DNA from: Chrysogorgia sp. JL179-B06
Taxonomy: Eukaryota; Cnidaria; Anthozoa; Scleralcyonacea; Chrysogorgiidae
Assembly (NCBI GenBank): GCA_035772405.1
Contig: JAYKKM010000337.1
Location: 3,073,001-3,137,000 of the forward strand
Direction: 5' to 3'
DNA: 64,000 bases
Below, in pieces: positions 34,001 to 44,836 of this stretch. The notes under the pieces are model-generated. The model saw only the letters and a list, made by a program, of their open reading frames with translations, did not search any database and was not told the origin of the DNA. The translations under genes were made by a program, and so were the position numbers. How positions within the stretch are numbered: position 1 is the first letter of the stretch; every line of letters starts with the position of its first letter.

Positions 34001-37000
34001 TCTTGGGTCTGGGGCCCCATGAAGGCTCGACTAATAGCTTCTATATTATCACTATATAATACAATCGTGAATACCTAGACACCTATATATTCCTTCCTTC
34101 TCGAGTTAACGTTGGCAAATCAGCTCTTTCTTATCAACTGAAGGTCAATCTCCCACCCAGGACATTAATGATTCTTCACCATAAATCGCAGATTCGCAGG
34201 AGGCCGGGGGTGGTCCGGGAGAATCGGGGCCCCGTAAATGAGTTCTGAGAATCGGGGCCCCGTAAATGAGTTCTGAGAATCGGGGCCCCGTAAATGAGTT
34301 CTGAGAATCGGGGCCCCGTAAATGAGTTCTGACTAAATATGATGATGAACTGATATATGTCAGAAATGTCGTTGTTAAGCCGTGGCCCTTGGTTCTCGAC
34401 CTAACCCTACTATTACGCCACTATTCCAGGAGCCATTCTCATGGTCCGATGTCACTAGGGAAACCCCCTTGTAATAAACCCAGAATCTTGTCCCGACTAG
34501 GCTCTCGGCAACGGCTTCCGTAACTCAGTGGTCAGAGCACTGCACTAGCATCGCAGGGTCGCGGGTTCAATTCCAGCCGGAAGGCCTTTAAGTTGCATTT
34601 TTCGTAACTGGTCCCGGTTTGGTCTTAAAATGTATATTCCAACACTCGAAATTTTCCTTCACCATAAATCCTTAGAATATAGACTAATACTAATAGACAG
34701 ACGATACATAGACGATATTGTCGAGCTGTCCCAGTCCAAAGAGGTCACTTTTTTTCATCCGTTAATAAGGGAATAACATGACTTTTGGAGGGCATATTGT
34801 TTATTTGTGGCCCGCGTAGTAACATTTGTCCCTGAACGGAGCGAGCTGGGTGCAAATGTTACTACAAGGGCCACAAATAGACAATATGACCCGACAAAAG
34901 TCATGTTATTATCATTATCGCAAATATACAAGGACAAATAATTATGAAAGGCGCCATTAATCTGGTTAAAGGGATGCAGTTCATTATAAGATCAATGATA
35001 AGCAGGGCTCCAAACGTATTTGCGGCCAGACTAGTTCGTCTTCGGCCCGCCGCTTGCAAGTGTTTTGACGTTTGGCCATATATATTGGGCGAGGGTCATT
35101 AAAAACTCATTATCGCATGTTGCGGGTTGAAATATGGAAATATCAGGTTTATCTACAGGTAACCTAGCAACACTCGATCGTTAATAGACAAGTTTTAATC
35201 CACCGACAATTTTGGCTTATTTGGCTTTTGATATAATGTGTTTAAACTCTTCGATAGTTCTTCGCACTGTTTCCCAAAACATCTGTTACTCTATATTTAA
35301 AGTGGTACTACGATCAAATTTTCACCTATCGATATTTTTACGTATTTATAAAGCAGAGCTGCTAAATATTACTCGGTCGAAACCGTTTTGCGATTCGACG
35401 ATGGCAAGTACTATTTTTCTGACTCCGAATCTGGAGTTGTTATGTCCGCCATTAATCGTTCATGTTCCTGACCAGCGTAATGAAGTGACGTCAGATTCTC
35501 AACTTGAAGACTTCACATGGCTAATTTCGTCAAGTAAATCAAGGTCGTTTTTTCAAATTCTTCGTCTGAAAGGCTGAACATTTCATCTACTTCATCTATC
35601 GAAGAAAACATGAAAACAAGTAACCTCGACTGAAATTCAGGCGTAGCATTGAGAAGCTGACGTCACAAACAATATTACCTTTTGAAATTGCGGGCTCACT
35701 TGGAACACGTTTTTAGTAATGGCCTAAATAATAGTGATTTCAGAGCTCAAAATTCTTACTTCAAAATACCATTTTTTAGTTTTTTTTACATCGATGATCA
35801 CTTTCGACCCTGAAATATTATTCTATGCTAAAGAAAATCTAAAAGACGGGGGTGAATTTTCATCGTAGTGCCACTTTAAGCGCTATAATATGAGGTGCCA
35901 TTTCCACCAAAATTAAGCACTCTGCAATTTATAAAATGCAGCCTACAATTTTATAAAATGCAGCCTACAACCTTTATAAAATGCTGCCTTAATTAGGGGG
36001 TTAGGGTTAGGATCTTTGTTGTTTTGGGGTTGATTACAATCCAATTGAATTTACTGCTTACAATGCATTGTTAAACCATTGTAAGCAGTAAATTATTGGA
36101 TTGTAATCAACCCCAAAGAAACAAAGATCCTAACCCTAACCCCCTAATTTACTGCTTACAATGCTTTAACAATTCCAGTAGTTTGTGGCTGCATTTTATA
36201 AAATTGTAGGCTGTATTTTATAAAATTGTAGGCTGCATTTTATAAATTGTAGGCTGCATTTTATAAAATTGTAGGCTGCATTTTATAAAATTGTAGTTGC
36301 ATTTTATAAAATTGTAGTTGCATTTTATAAAATTGTAGGCTGCATTTTATAAATTGTAGTTGCATTTTATAAAATTGTAGGCTGCATTTTATAAAATTGT
36401 AGGCTGCATTTTATAAATTGTAGTTGCATTTTATAAATTGTAGTTGCATTTTATAAAATTGTAGGCTGCATTTTATAAATTGCAGAGTGCTTAATTTTGG
36501 CGGGAATGGCGGCACCTCATACAATAAGCCCAAGTACGACCTAATTAGTTGTTCTGTTCCACTCTTTGTAAATGTGGTGGTGAAAGTCTAAACGGTTGTT
36601 AGATTCGATTGTTCAAAAAATAAATGAATGCTCAATTAATGATGTTGGTCAAGACAATTATGAAACGCTAAGGTATCTTTATCGATATCATTTCTTTTCA
36701 GTTCTTCCTATTATGTTTAGATAGGATGGCCGAGAAAAAACAGGACTGAGAGGGTTTAGTAGGATTCGATGACATGTCATGACTCAATTTCTTTATCACT
36801 TCCGTTCGTAACATGTGCGTAACATTTTGTATTTTGTGCGTACCAACTGAATAATAAATAAGTGGCATCGTTTGTGTGCGTAACATGTGCCTAATATTTA
36901 GTGTCACACTAATTACTTTTGTGATTACCATGTGCTAACCTACATTGCATAATTAACAAGGCAAGGTCCCTTTGTATACATATGGGGGTTACCTACTTTG

Positions 37001-39310
37001 ATGCCTTGCCCAAAGAACTTCCCTTGGTTTATTCAACTTTGAAAATGTGTTACGAACATTAGAAAGAGTCATATACTTGCAACAATACCTGCAAATGGCG
37101 GTAAGGCTTCGGGTCTTCACTGAAAAACGACCGTAGGCCCCCGAATCCCTATCAGTTAGGGGTTATCCTGCGTGATCGACTCTAAATAAGTCATACTCTG
37201 CATACTTCGATATAAAATAGCTATTTCTTGTGTTAATATACACACTGCTGTAGTGAATGTGGGAGAGCTTGGAGTAGACAGACGATACATGGACGATCGT
37301 CAAGCTCGTATCCTCAGAAAAATGAATCTGAGTCCCAGACATCCAAACATTACCGATATATAGTGATTGCCGCATAGGTAGTACATATATCAATCGAACC
37401 TGAGTACATCATTGTAACCTTCGCTCTCCATCTGAGTCTCGGTAGCTCAATGGTTAGAGCGTCTCACCGGCAATCAGAAGGTTACAAGTTCGATTTTTTC
37501 TGAGGATACGAGCTTGACGATCGTCTATGTATCGTTACTTCCTGTTGTCAATGTCCTTGATAATGCGAAAACCACCTATTACCATTTTTGATAATGAATC
37601 TGGCTACATCAATATTCCATGATCTTGCTACTTCGTGGAATATTGTTTGTCCTGTTCTATCAGGGCTGTTAATATCCGCACCATTTATCACCAGGGATCC
37701 CACAAAATTGATGTCAAATATATCGTCTGTCCTATTCTCGTTCGCCAATGTTGCGATATAATGAATAAGAGCATGGTTTCTAACGTTCGATGTATCTTCT
37801 GCTCCAAGTTCATCTTCAATAACTGCATGCATTACTTCATCAGTTCGGCATGTTCCTATATATGAGAAAAATTAAAATCGATGTCAATAGTATGTTGGAA
37901 GATTCCCGACGAAGCAAGAAATGCTGTTGTGATTATAAAAATCAAGTATGAAAGAACAAAGTAAGGAGGGATTGGTGGGGCCGAAGACAAAATGGTTGGG
38001 TATAAACTGAAAATTCTAAGACCTAAATGGTTGGGTAAAAAAAATCACTTCTCTGAAGGGTTGGGTATAGAGGTGGACGGTATGGCAATACCGGTATTCG
38101 ATATTCGAAATATACAGCGGTATACCGGTATACCGTTACAGTGTGATCTACCGTAAGTGCAGTTGACACCCAATAACCTATATAAACATTCAAGGAAATA
38201 TGGAAAAAAGTTCGAGTTATCGGGAGTTTGTTTCGTTAAATGATCTAAAATTAGATGGATAAATCAGTGTTTTATTTTTAATACATATTTCAACTCCATA
38301 TTCAAAAAGCCTGTTTTTCATATGAGTACGATTGCTCAAAAGTCAAAAATGAACTCGGCGATCGCAGCGATCAAACGGCGGAAACCACAAACCATAATCG
38401 CGATCACCGAGACAGAACAGTATCCATCTTAGCGATCGTTTAAAAGTTAATATCTAATCTATATATTATTTCGCGCACATTATACACATTGTGTTTGTTT
38501 CTCATTTGTGAACTTTTCTTGCAGTTTAAATAAAAAGATAAACTGGTGATAATGATGATACCGGTTTATCTTACGGTATCCGGTCAGAACCAATACCGCG
38601 GTATCAACTGAATATCGTGAATAACTAAAAATACCGGTATACCGCCCAACTTCAGTTGGGTATAGCAAAGTTTTCATGACTATTTACATAAAGAAATTAA
38701 GAGTTCATCATTTAAAATTGGAATCTCGTGATCTCGTCATCCATTCTCCTTAGTCATTATTCATCATTGCACATTAGCTTTTGTTATTGTATTCCTGGAT
38801 TCCTGCTCTGTATAGCCATAGGGAGATGATAATGTGAAAGTTACAGTATAGGATCTGTCTGTATAACTATTTGGGTTTGTTATTAAACTACTTGTATCGA
38901 CGATATGCTGGAAATTGGTCTTAACTTATTTTCTTCTTGGGTTGGGTAAAAAAATTTCTTTTTCTTGGAGTAGATACATGAAGAAGGTTGTTTCTCTGAA
39001 AATTGCGAAACATGTTGTACGGATACTATAATCTATACGCTACAATTTTAGGTCGCGAAATGTAGTATAGATATTTCTACATTCTCTTTCATTAGCAGGT
39101 AGGAGTCAAGGCTCAAGGCTAGGGTTTTACACAGTTTTATCATGTATGGGTACTAATATCCACACTTCTCTACAGATATGATCATTTATATTTAAACTTG
39201 GCTATACCTGGGATTTCTTTCAACATCATTTCTTCGTACAATTTTTTTCTGTTCGCGGATTGCTTGCGACTTGTATCCAACACTTTGTCCTCTTTCTCAT
39301 CCTCCATCAT
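28015..39310 (-). CDS. Ankyrin-repeat TRP cation channel (TRPA/TRPV-like) with poly-Asn tail
   Basis: Five exons, gene order: 39208-39310, 37583-37855, 33661-33908, 32218-32740, 28015-30845. All phases agree and give 1,325 aa. Ankyrin repeats lie at about residues 65-300 (INGADINSPDRTGQTIFHEV, NKQDQFGRSPLHVAA). S1 is about 324-345 (VWDLVLNLFYTILWTVIG), S2 about 355-375, S3 438-462, S4 471-489 and S5 513-538. The pore loop FSMMVSGDP is near 555 and S6 is 580-602 (VNLLIALLTNTF). A helix (AVANAIMQRARTIIMLEKW) follows. It is presumably a sensory cation channel of the plasma membrane. The 720-residue tail has an Asn/Asp-rich block (733-836) and Pro/Gln-rich SPVPSHQN repeats. The exact TRP subfamily is unsure. 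The acceptor before exon 5 could lie 6 nt further downstream. Confidence 0.88.
28150..28560 (-). repeat. Coding SPVPSHQN-type repeats in the TRP tail
   Basis: About eight imperfect copies of a unit like RRGSSPVPSHQNPPLQ near the C-terminus. The minus-strand and plus-strand ORFs of similar length here are shadows. Confidence 0.85.
29485..29796 (-). repeat. Trinucleotide tract encoding Asn/Asp-rich block
   Basis: AAC/AAT/GAC triplets encode runs such as NNNNNNNRNNNDD, repeated about five times (39-bp higher unit). Antisense poly-Leu and poly-Cys ORFs arise from this tract. Confidence 0.95.
30920..32170. repeat. 19-bp minisatellite filling TRP intron 4
   Basis: About 65 units alternating between GGGTCTATTATTCATTGGT and GAGTCTATAGTTCGTTAGT on the plus strand. 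It occupies almost the whole 1,372-bp intron (30846-32217). Confidence 0.97.
32815..33310 (-). repeat. Tandem tRNA-like repeats in TRP intron 3
   Basis: About four imperfect units of 110-150 bp. On the minus strand each carries ACCTCAATGGTTAGAGCATCTC, similar to the tRNA-Ala-like SINE head at 37430-37500, and GTACTTATCGTAACC. Confidence 0.65.
33373..33648 (+). repeat. tRNA-derived SINE, family 1, copy 2
   Basis: Full length: A-box TGGTCTAGTGG, B-box-like GGTTCATATCC, and tail AAGAGTGATAAATCTAATAA. It ends only about 13 bp from the donor of TRP exon 3 (33661). Confidence 0.85.
34220..34332. repeat. 28-bp minisatellite, four units
   Basis: AGAATCGGGGCCCCGTAAAT followed by GAGTTCTG, in TRP intron 2. 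Confidence 0.95.
34514..34584 (+). tRNA. tRNA-Ala(AGC)-like sequence, probably pseudo or SINE head
   Basis: It folds roughly as a tRNA. The acceptor GCTTCCG pairs with CGGAAGG at 6 of 7 positions. A D-arm ACTCAGTGGTCAGAG, an anticodon loop CTAGCAT (AGC) and a T-arm with GGTTCAATTCC follow, with one T-stem mismatch. The stem imperfections and the A/T-rich tail after it suggest a SINE head rather than a working gene. Confidence 0.45.
34765..34925. repeat. Hairpin element in TRP intron 2
   Basis: AATAACATGACTTTTG, GGCATATTGTTTATTTGTGG and AGTAACATTTG on the left are mirrored on the right, around a CGGAGCGAGCTGG centre. Confidence 0.8.
35297..35879. mobile_element. Non-autonomous TIR element
   Basis: TIRs TTAAAGTGGTACTACGATC and its counterpart at the right end (CATCGTAGTGCCACTTTAA), with TTTTCACC just inside each end. 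The ORF at 35212-35577 overlaps the left end and is not called. Confidence 0.7.
35891..36519. mobile_element. Foldback transposon with minisatellite arms and TA flanks
   Basis: Ends TGAGGTGCC and GGCACCTCA, flanked by TA on both sides. Inside are AAATTAAGCACTCTGCAA and arms made of GCATTTTATAAAATTGTAGG units. The centre has GGTTAGGGTTAGGATC and its complement, around GGATTGTAATCAACCCC. It lies in TRP intron 2. Confidence 0.85.
37075..37170 (+). repeat. SINE family 1 fragment
   Basis: Partial body: CTTCGGGTCTTCACTGAAAAACGACC...CCCTATCAGTTAGGGG. Confidence 0.55.
37430..37502 (+). repeat. tRNA-Ala-like SINE head
   Basis: GGTAGCTCAATGGTTAGAGC (A-box), CCGGCAATCAGAAGG (anticodon arm) and GTTCGATTTTT (B-box-like). 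Confidence 0.6.
38065..38660. repeat. Putative TIR element with CCGGTATACCG ends
   Basis: The left end (GACGGTATGGCAATACCGG) is echoed in reverse at the right (CCGGTATACCGCCCAACTT). No ORF. It lies in TRP intron 1. Confidence 0.5.
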
Positions 39311-40184
39311 TTCCTGGAATTTACACGAACACAAGGAATGCTTTGGTGTCTGAAAATGTCTTCTTCTGCCTCTTCTCGTCGGGCCCTATATACTGTAGAA
39401 ACAAGCTTCTGATTTTAATAAATTATACAACAAATCTCATCACGTTCAGCTTTACATTTTTAATTCAGGATGACTATCTGTCTATCTCTTTACCGCTCGC
39501 AGCTTTATTTTAGATATTAGATAATCCAGTTCATGAATCAAGCATTATATAGGTCTTGAGCTAAATGGCTTCGAATGGGGTTATATAGTTAAGTCGTTAT
39601 GAATTATTATCACCAACACACAAGGCCAAACGCGTCAAACCGCCCTCTCGAAAACACTCAAAGTGCCGGCGGGCTGACGACGTATACTAGTCGGGCCGAA
39701 CTGAATTCCTAGCGAATCATAAACAAGCATTTTGCCGCGACATACAACTCTGAATAATAATCACACTATATGTTGCATGCGTGATGCGCCATAATGACCT
39801 GAATCGTGTAGATATGTAAGATGGTGCGAAGTTTATGTCATCATCACCACCCGAAAAAGAGGACCTAACACAAAAAGCTCTGCGATAACACAAAAGCTGT
39901 AACATCTTGGAAAAGACTCACTTTAATTTTTTGATAAACATCTGTTGCATTGTATTGTATTGTGCGCTATTCCTCACACGCACCAGTCCGTTTTCAAACG
40001 CATCAATCGGTTTTCTGACTCCAAAATGCTTGTGCCAAATGCACGTTAGTGGAAAGTTTAAATGAAAGTTTACAATGGAAAGTTTAACTTTTTCTGCAGT
40101 CAAAATGTCAGTCATCTTCAACAACAGCAACAGTCTTTCTCAAAGCTAGACTAATTTTAAATGTTTCCTGACAACATAAATGCC

Positions 40185-40370
40185 TGTTGTGGTGTCGTAG
40201 TTAACACATATGTCTATATGAGCTGGGAGATACAGGTTCAAATCAAGAAGACTTTCGGGTCTTCTCGGATAACGACCTTAAATCGTAGGCCCTCGGAACC
40301 CCTATCAATTGGGCTTCTAGCCTGTTGGGGTATTCCGTTCACCTATAAAAGAGTGATAATTACATAATAA
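40185..40370 (+). repeat. SINE family 1, deleted copy
   Basis: The head CACATATGTCTATATGAGC joins directly to the 3' half (TTCTCGGATAACGACCTTAAA). The middle is missing. Confidence 0.7.
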
Positions 40371-40802
40371 AGTAAATACGATTGAATACCTGATATTTCT
40401 CTGCGAGATTTATGTCCGTGTGTTCCACTGAACCGTCTTTTCAGTTGCGTCTACCTTTTTTATTATAAACAACAAAATTACTAGTTGATTTTGAAATATT
40501 TTAGCCTTAATTGCTCTTTATATCGCAACACATTGCCGAAGAGAACTTAGAGAATTATTTGTATATATCACTGTATAAATTACGAAATGCTTACCTATCA
40601 ATACAACAAGCTTGGCTCCCTTTTTGGTTGTTCAAAGTAGAAGTAGTATACGAGTGTACTTTTTTACAGCATGTTAGAGTTTACAATGTGTTAAAAATAC
40701 AATTACTATCATATTTATATAACTTGTAATACGTCATGAGCAATTTGAAAACTAATAATAACAAGTTAGTACTAATAACTATTATAGCATGAATAACAAA
40801 TA

Positions 40803-40956
40803 ATTTCGTGGGTTAAAATCCCACTAAGGTCAATTGTGTTTTTCGCCGCAAACTCGGTTGCGTGAATTGAGGCACATTCCGAAATTCGTCTCTATCTACA
40901 CGTTCTCGAGTGCAAGTGTAATCCTAGTTAGAAAAATATATATTAAAACAAATCAC
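40803..40956 (+). repeat. SINE family 2, copy 1
   Basis: GGTTAAAATCCCAC (B-box-like), TTTTCGCCGCAAACTCG, and 3' end GTAATCCTAGTTAGAAAAAT. Compare 41413-41612. Confidence 0.6.
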
Positions 40957-41060
40957 TATCGCAAGGACGTGTTGCCTGAAATGGACAAATTGGAAACTTG
41001 GCATTTGGCGATAGTATTGGGGAAAATAGAGAAACTTTTAGCGCGTGTACAGCCTGTATG

Positions 41061-41275
41061 TAAGAGATAAAGCCCGAGAAGGAGGGCTTTATGCTATATA
41101 TGCTTTATATAGCATAAAGCCGGACGTTCGAGGGCTTTATCTGACTTATTTCACGAGTGAGGAGGTTTTCCAACAAAATTTTGTCCATTTTATCCACCTT
41201 GGACAAAGATTTCCCTTAGTTTTTCCTTCATTTCTTATCTAATTAGTATTCATGGTCTTTATGCTAGATAAAGCC
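41061..41275. repeat. Palindromes built on AGATAAAGCCCG
   Basis: AGGGCTTTATGCTATATATG is mirrored by CTTTATATAGCATAAAGCC. AGATAAAGCCCG occurs at both ends in opposite orientation. Confidence 0.7.
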
Positions 41276-41412
41276 CGCGGTACATCAAAGAAAACAGACT
41301 CAATCGTGTAATAATACAGGATAGTTACACATGCAGGCTAGAAAACATATATTGTGGGTCCAGTATTTTCTTCGACATCATAGCACTAAATGTTATCCAT
41401 ATATAAATTAAC

Positions 41413-41718
41413 TCAAGGTCATCGTTCCTGGCGGAGGCGTAACGGTGGTCTTGTAGCGCAGCTGGGTTCAAACCCCCCATGATCAATTGCACTTTTCGCA
41501 ACCTTGGGTGAATTTGAGCAGATAGCTCTTAATAAAGGGATTCAGATTCTCCATCTCTACATGTTGTCGAATACAAGTGGAATCCAAGTTAGAAAAAAAT
41601 AATATTAAAAATAGTACTAAATGCAGTTATCCATATATAAATTAACTCACGGCCTGGTACAGGCCATGGGTTCAAATCGGGGCCCAAGATCAATTGCACT
41701 TTTCGCAAACTCGAATAG
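41413..41718 (+). repeat. SINE family 2, copies 2 and 3
   Basis: 41413-41612 has GGTTCAAACCCCC then CAATTGCACTTTTCGCAACC. A second partial copy at 41640-41718 has GGTTCAAATCGGGGCC. Confidence 0.65.
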
Positions 41719-42194
41719 AATAGAATAGAATAGAATAAAATAGAATAGAATAAAACTTTATTTCACGAGGGAAAACGGATGTATTAACCAACTACAATAT
41801 TTACAAATGCAACAGACATAACTAATACACAGTATACATTATATTATATACAGTGTGACTAATAATGTGAAGTAAACTAATTAAGTTGAAATATATTTAC
41901 AATTCGATAAAAATTTACAGTTGAAGCAAAATAGGTCTTCTTATGGTCAATACAAGTTAGTTTTGAAGAAAGTAATTACGGAGTTTGCGTTTAGTGGTGG
42001 TTATACTTAAAGAAAAAGTATCAGAAGTAGATGCTGGTGAATTTCATATCCACTTGCTGTTATTTATGCGCAGACATATAGTGGTTTATGAACAAGATGG
42101 TTTCTGAATTATGTGTAAACACTTATTAGCCGAGCTAGCCCACGGGCCTCCCACCGAGATGATTGTTTCAAAATGCGTCATATAATTGTTTGGG

Positions 42195-42397
42195 ATATAC
42201 TTCATGGTAACAATACATATAGTCTCCCACCATATTTTACGGTTATTATTAGGGTTATGGTTAGGATTAGAGTTACGGTTAGGGTTAGAGGTATGGTTAG
42301 GGTTAGGATTAGGGTTAGGATTAGGGTTACGGTTAGGGTTAGGGGTATAAAAAACAGATGGAAATCCGGTCTAGTGTTACCATGAAGTATATACCAA
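42195..42397. repeat. Short TIR element with interstitial telomere-like tract
   Basis: TIRs ATATACTTCATGGTAACA and TGTTACCATGAAGTATAT enclose TTAGGG variants (42240-42346: TTAGGGTTACGG, TTAGGATTAGGG). Confidence 0.8.
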
Positions 42398-43829
42398 TTG
42401 TTTTGATGCAGTTTTTGTTCATCGTGGCCGTGCTCAGAATATTTTACAGGGGGGTGTAAGCTCACTTCAACCGACTGACACACGAGCTTGTACCGACTAC
42501 AGCTTGTCAAAATATTGTCTTTCCGTTGGATGCCTATAAAAATGACGCTACGTTAATAACGCACGCACTCTTAATACGGAATGAAAACATGATGACATTT
42601 TAATAAATTTTGGCGTTCTCTCGTTGATTACATTTACATATAAACAAAACATTTAACATCAACATTAGATTTGTGAGTCTTAAATTTGGTAGTTTGAAAT
42701 TAATTTAAACTGTTAAGTGCTAAAAGTTAATGATTCTACTTGTCCGTGTTTAATCGAACACGTCTGAAATATAACTTCTGCCGACTAAAATATAACTTTT
42801 GCCGACGTCGACTGAAACTCGTAACATTTTTTTTGGGGGTGTCACGACATTCCCTCGTCTACGCAAGCGCTGGCAACTTTTCTTAAAATTCCTGACTGTT
42901 TATTTCACAGCAAGACTGATGTTTGTCGTACTCATCGAAGGGAGTTTAATATCATGGCCAGAAATGACGGACATTCGTATTGCGCGTGCGCGAAATAATT
43001 CGCCTTGTGATGGAGTTAGATTTGTAACGTTTATGATATGGCGTAATTATAAATTCGCCAAATTGAATAGCTTCTAAGTTATTTTCAACGTTTGCCGAAA
43101 TCGAAACAGAATGAAAAGGTGATCTGAATGCGTCTCAACAACACAAATGTTTGTTAGCCTTCAAACTCGCCCTGCTTTTTAAACATTAATTTTCAAGCGT
43201 CGCCCTTATAGTTTGAACAGGAATATTACACGGACTCACAGTTATTGCGTTGTTTTTCATTCCGTGGGCAACTATTTTTAGTTACCGAAATCGTTTCTCA
43301 TTAACAAATGATTGCTCGATATTATTTGTTACGTTAGGTTTCAATATTCGAAATAACGGCCCTGCTTTTTCGTTTTGAATCTTCAAAACATAGGATATTG
43401 CCAACTGGCAAAACAACGTGTCATCTTACTTTTCCTTCAAACACACGGCTTTCCTTCGCTGATATAACACACAGCATTGTTCAAAGTTTACTATGGTTTG
43501 GATAAGAATACTTTGTATTTGGGATGACAAGTTATAAAACCCGCGTGATTACTTAGCTAACATATTAGACGAGCACGCTTGGAAGTCAGATTTTAGTCTT
43601 TGAGAAGACGCGTGACATTTGAGATGAATAAATTAAACGCATGATCGATGGATCGTAATATGATCCACGGGGATGCGGAGGGTTAAATAGGGTTTTAAGC
43701 GTAATACTGCTACACAAATAGCGCAGGCTCAATGTCCATAATTTCTGGCCATGGCCAGCCAGTTCGTAATGTCGACTGCGCATCAAACGACGCGTTCTGC
43801 GTCGGGATAAAACTTATTTCAACCAAGGC

Positions 43830-44325
43830 TTCTGACTTCCGGTGGAATTCAGCAATATGATTGGTTAAAAAAATTGCCGAAATGCCTGCTGGTTATTACG
43901 GATTTTCTTGCGTTTTGGGCGGGAAAAGTTCTGGTGACAAATAATGTTGTTTTTCTTTAATACTGTTTACGTAAAAGCACGACGAAAATTTCATTTGGAA
44001 TAAAGACCAACAGGTGTGAACATGAAGCGATTATTAAAGAGGTAATGTATGACAACAGCACTAAAAACAAACAAGAATATGACCTAAATCCAGTGTTTTT
44101 GGTAAAGGGATAGATAATTGCAACCATACTAATATTTGAATGTTGTTTTTCTTTAATACTGTTTACGTAAAAGCACGACGAATATTTCATTTGGAACAAA
44201 GACCAACAGGTATGAACATGAAGCGATTATTAAAGAGGTAATGTATGACAACAGTGCCAAAAACAAACAAGAATATGAACTAAAAACTGTTTTTGGTAAA
44301 GGGATAATTGCAACTATACTTTATA
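43830..44325 (+). promoter_or_regulatory. Second copy of the ETS/CCAAT/E2F repeat
   Basis: ACTTCCGG at 43835-43842, ATTGG at 43860-43864 and GGGCGGGAAAA at 43917-43927. Then AAGCACGACGAAAATTTCAT and a donor-like AAAGAG|GTAATG near 44041. The second half is repeated at 44142-44325. No gene lies close downstream on this strand. Confidence 0.5.
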
Positions 44326-44395
44326 ATATTATAAATACGTATTAAATGGTGAATTTAGAGTGGACCATTCAAAGACATTGGTGACAAAACAAAAG

Positions 44396-44836
44396 TTTGT
44401 CTAATATGAAAGAACTCATAAAATGAAAGAACTCGTAAAATGAAAGAGCTTACAAGTTACAACTTTTCCGTATTTTACTTCGTTTTTGAAATATTTCAGT
44501 TTGTTTGATATGTAAATGAGATGGTCTCTGACGTCAGGTGCTTGGTGGAGAATTTTCACTCATTAAAAAGTCTTATATCTCAGTGATTGCTAAGTTTACA
44601 ACGTTCATTATCATGAGGAGTTATTATACGCACATTTTCAAGTAAATCTGAGGAACAAACTTGAAGATCTAACTAATATTTTAATGAGTGAAAATTCTCT
44701 ACCCTGCATGCTCATTTACATATCAAACAAACTGAAATATTTCAAAAACTAAAATACGGGAAAATTGTAAAAGGTGTTACTCTATCATTTTACAAGTTCT
44801 TTCATATTAGACAAACCTAAATTTTGTTTCCTATGT
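44396..44836. repeat. Long palindromic repeat, family A, copy 2
   Basis: GTCTAATATGAAAGAACTC and its complement at the ends. Interior shared with 677-1250. Confidence 0.85.

Noticed and set aside
35212..35577. 121-codon ORF in TRP intron 2
   Set aside because: It overlaps the left end of a TIR element and has no recognisable domain.
42799..43077. 92-codon ORF
   Set aside because: No domain; part of the sequence recurs in reverse at about 43735-43760, so it is probably repeat.
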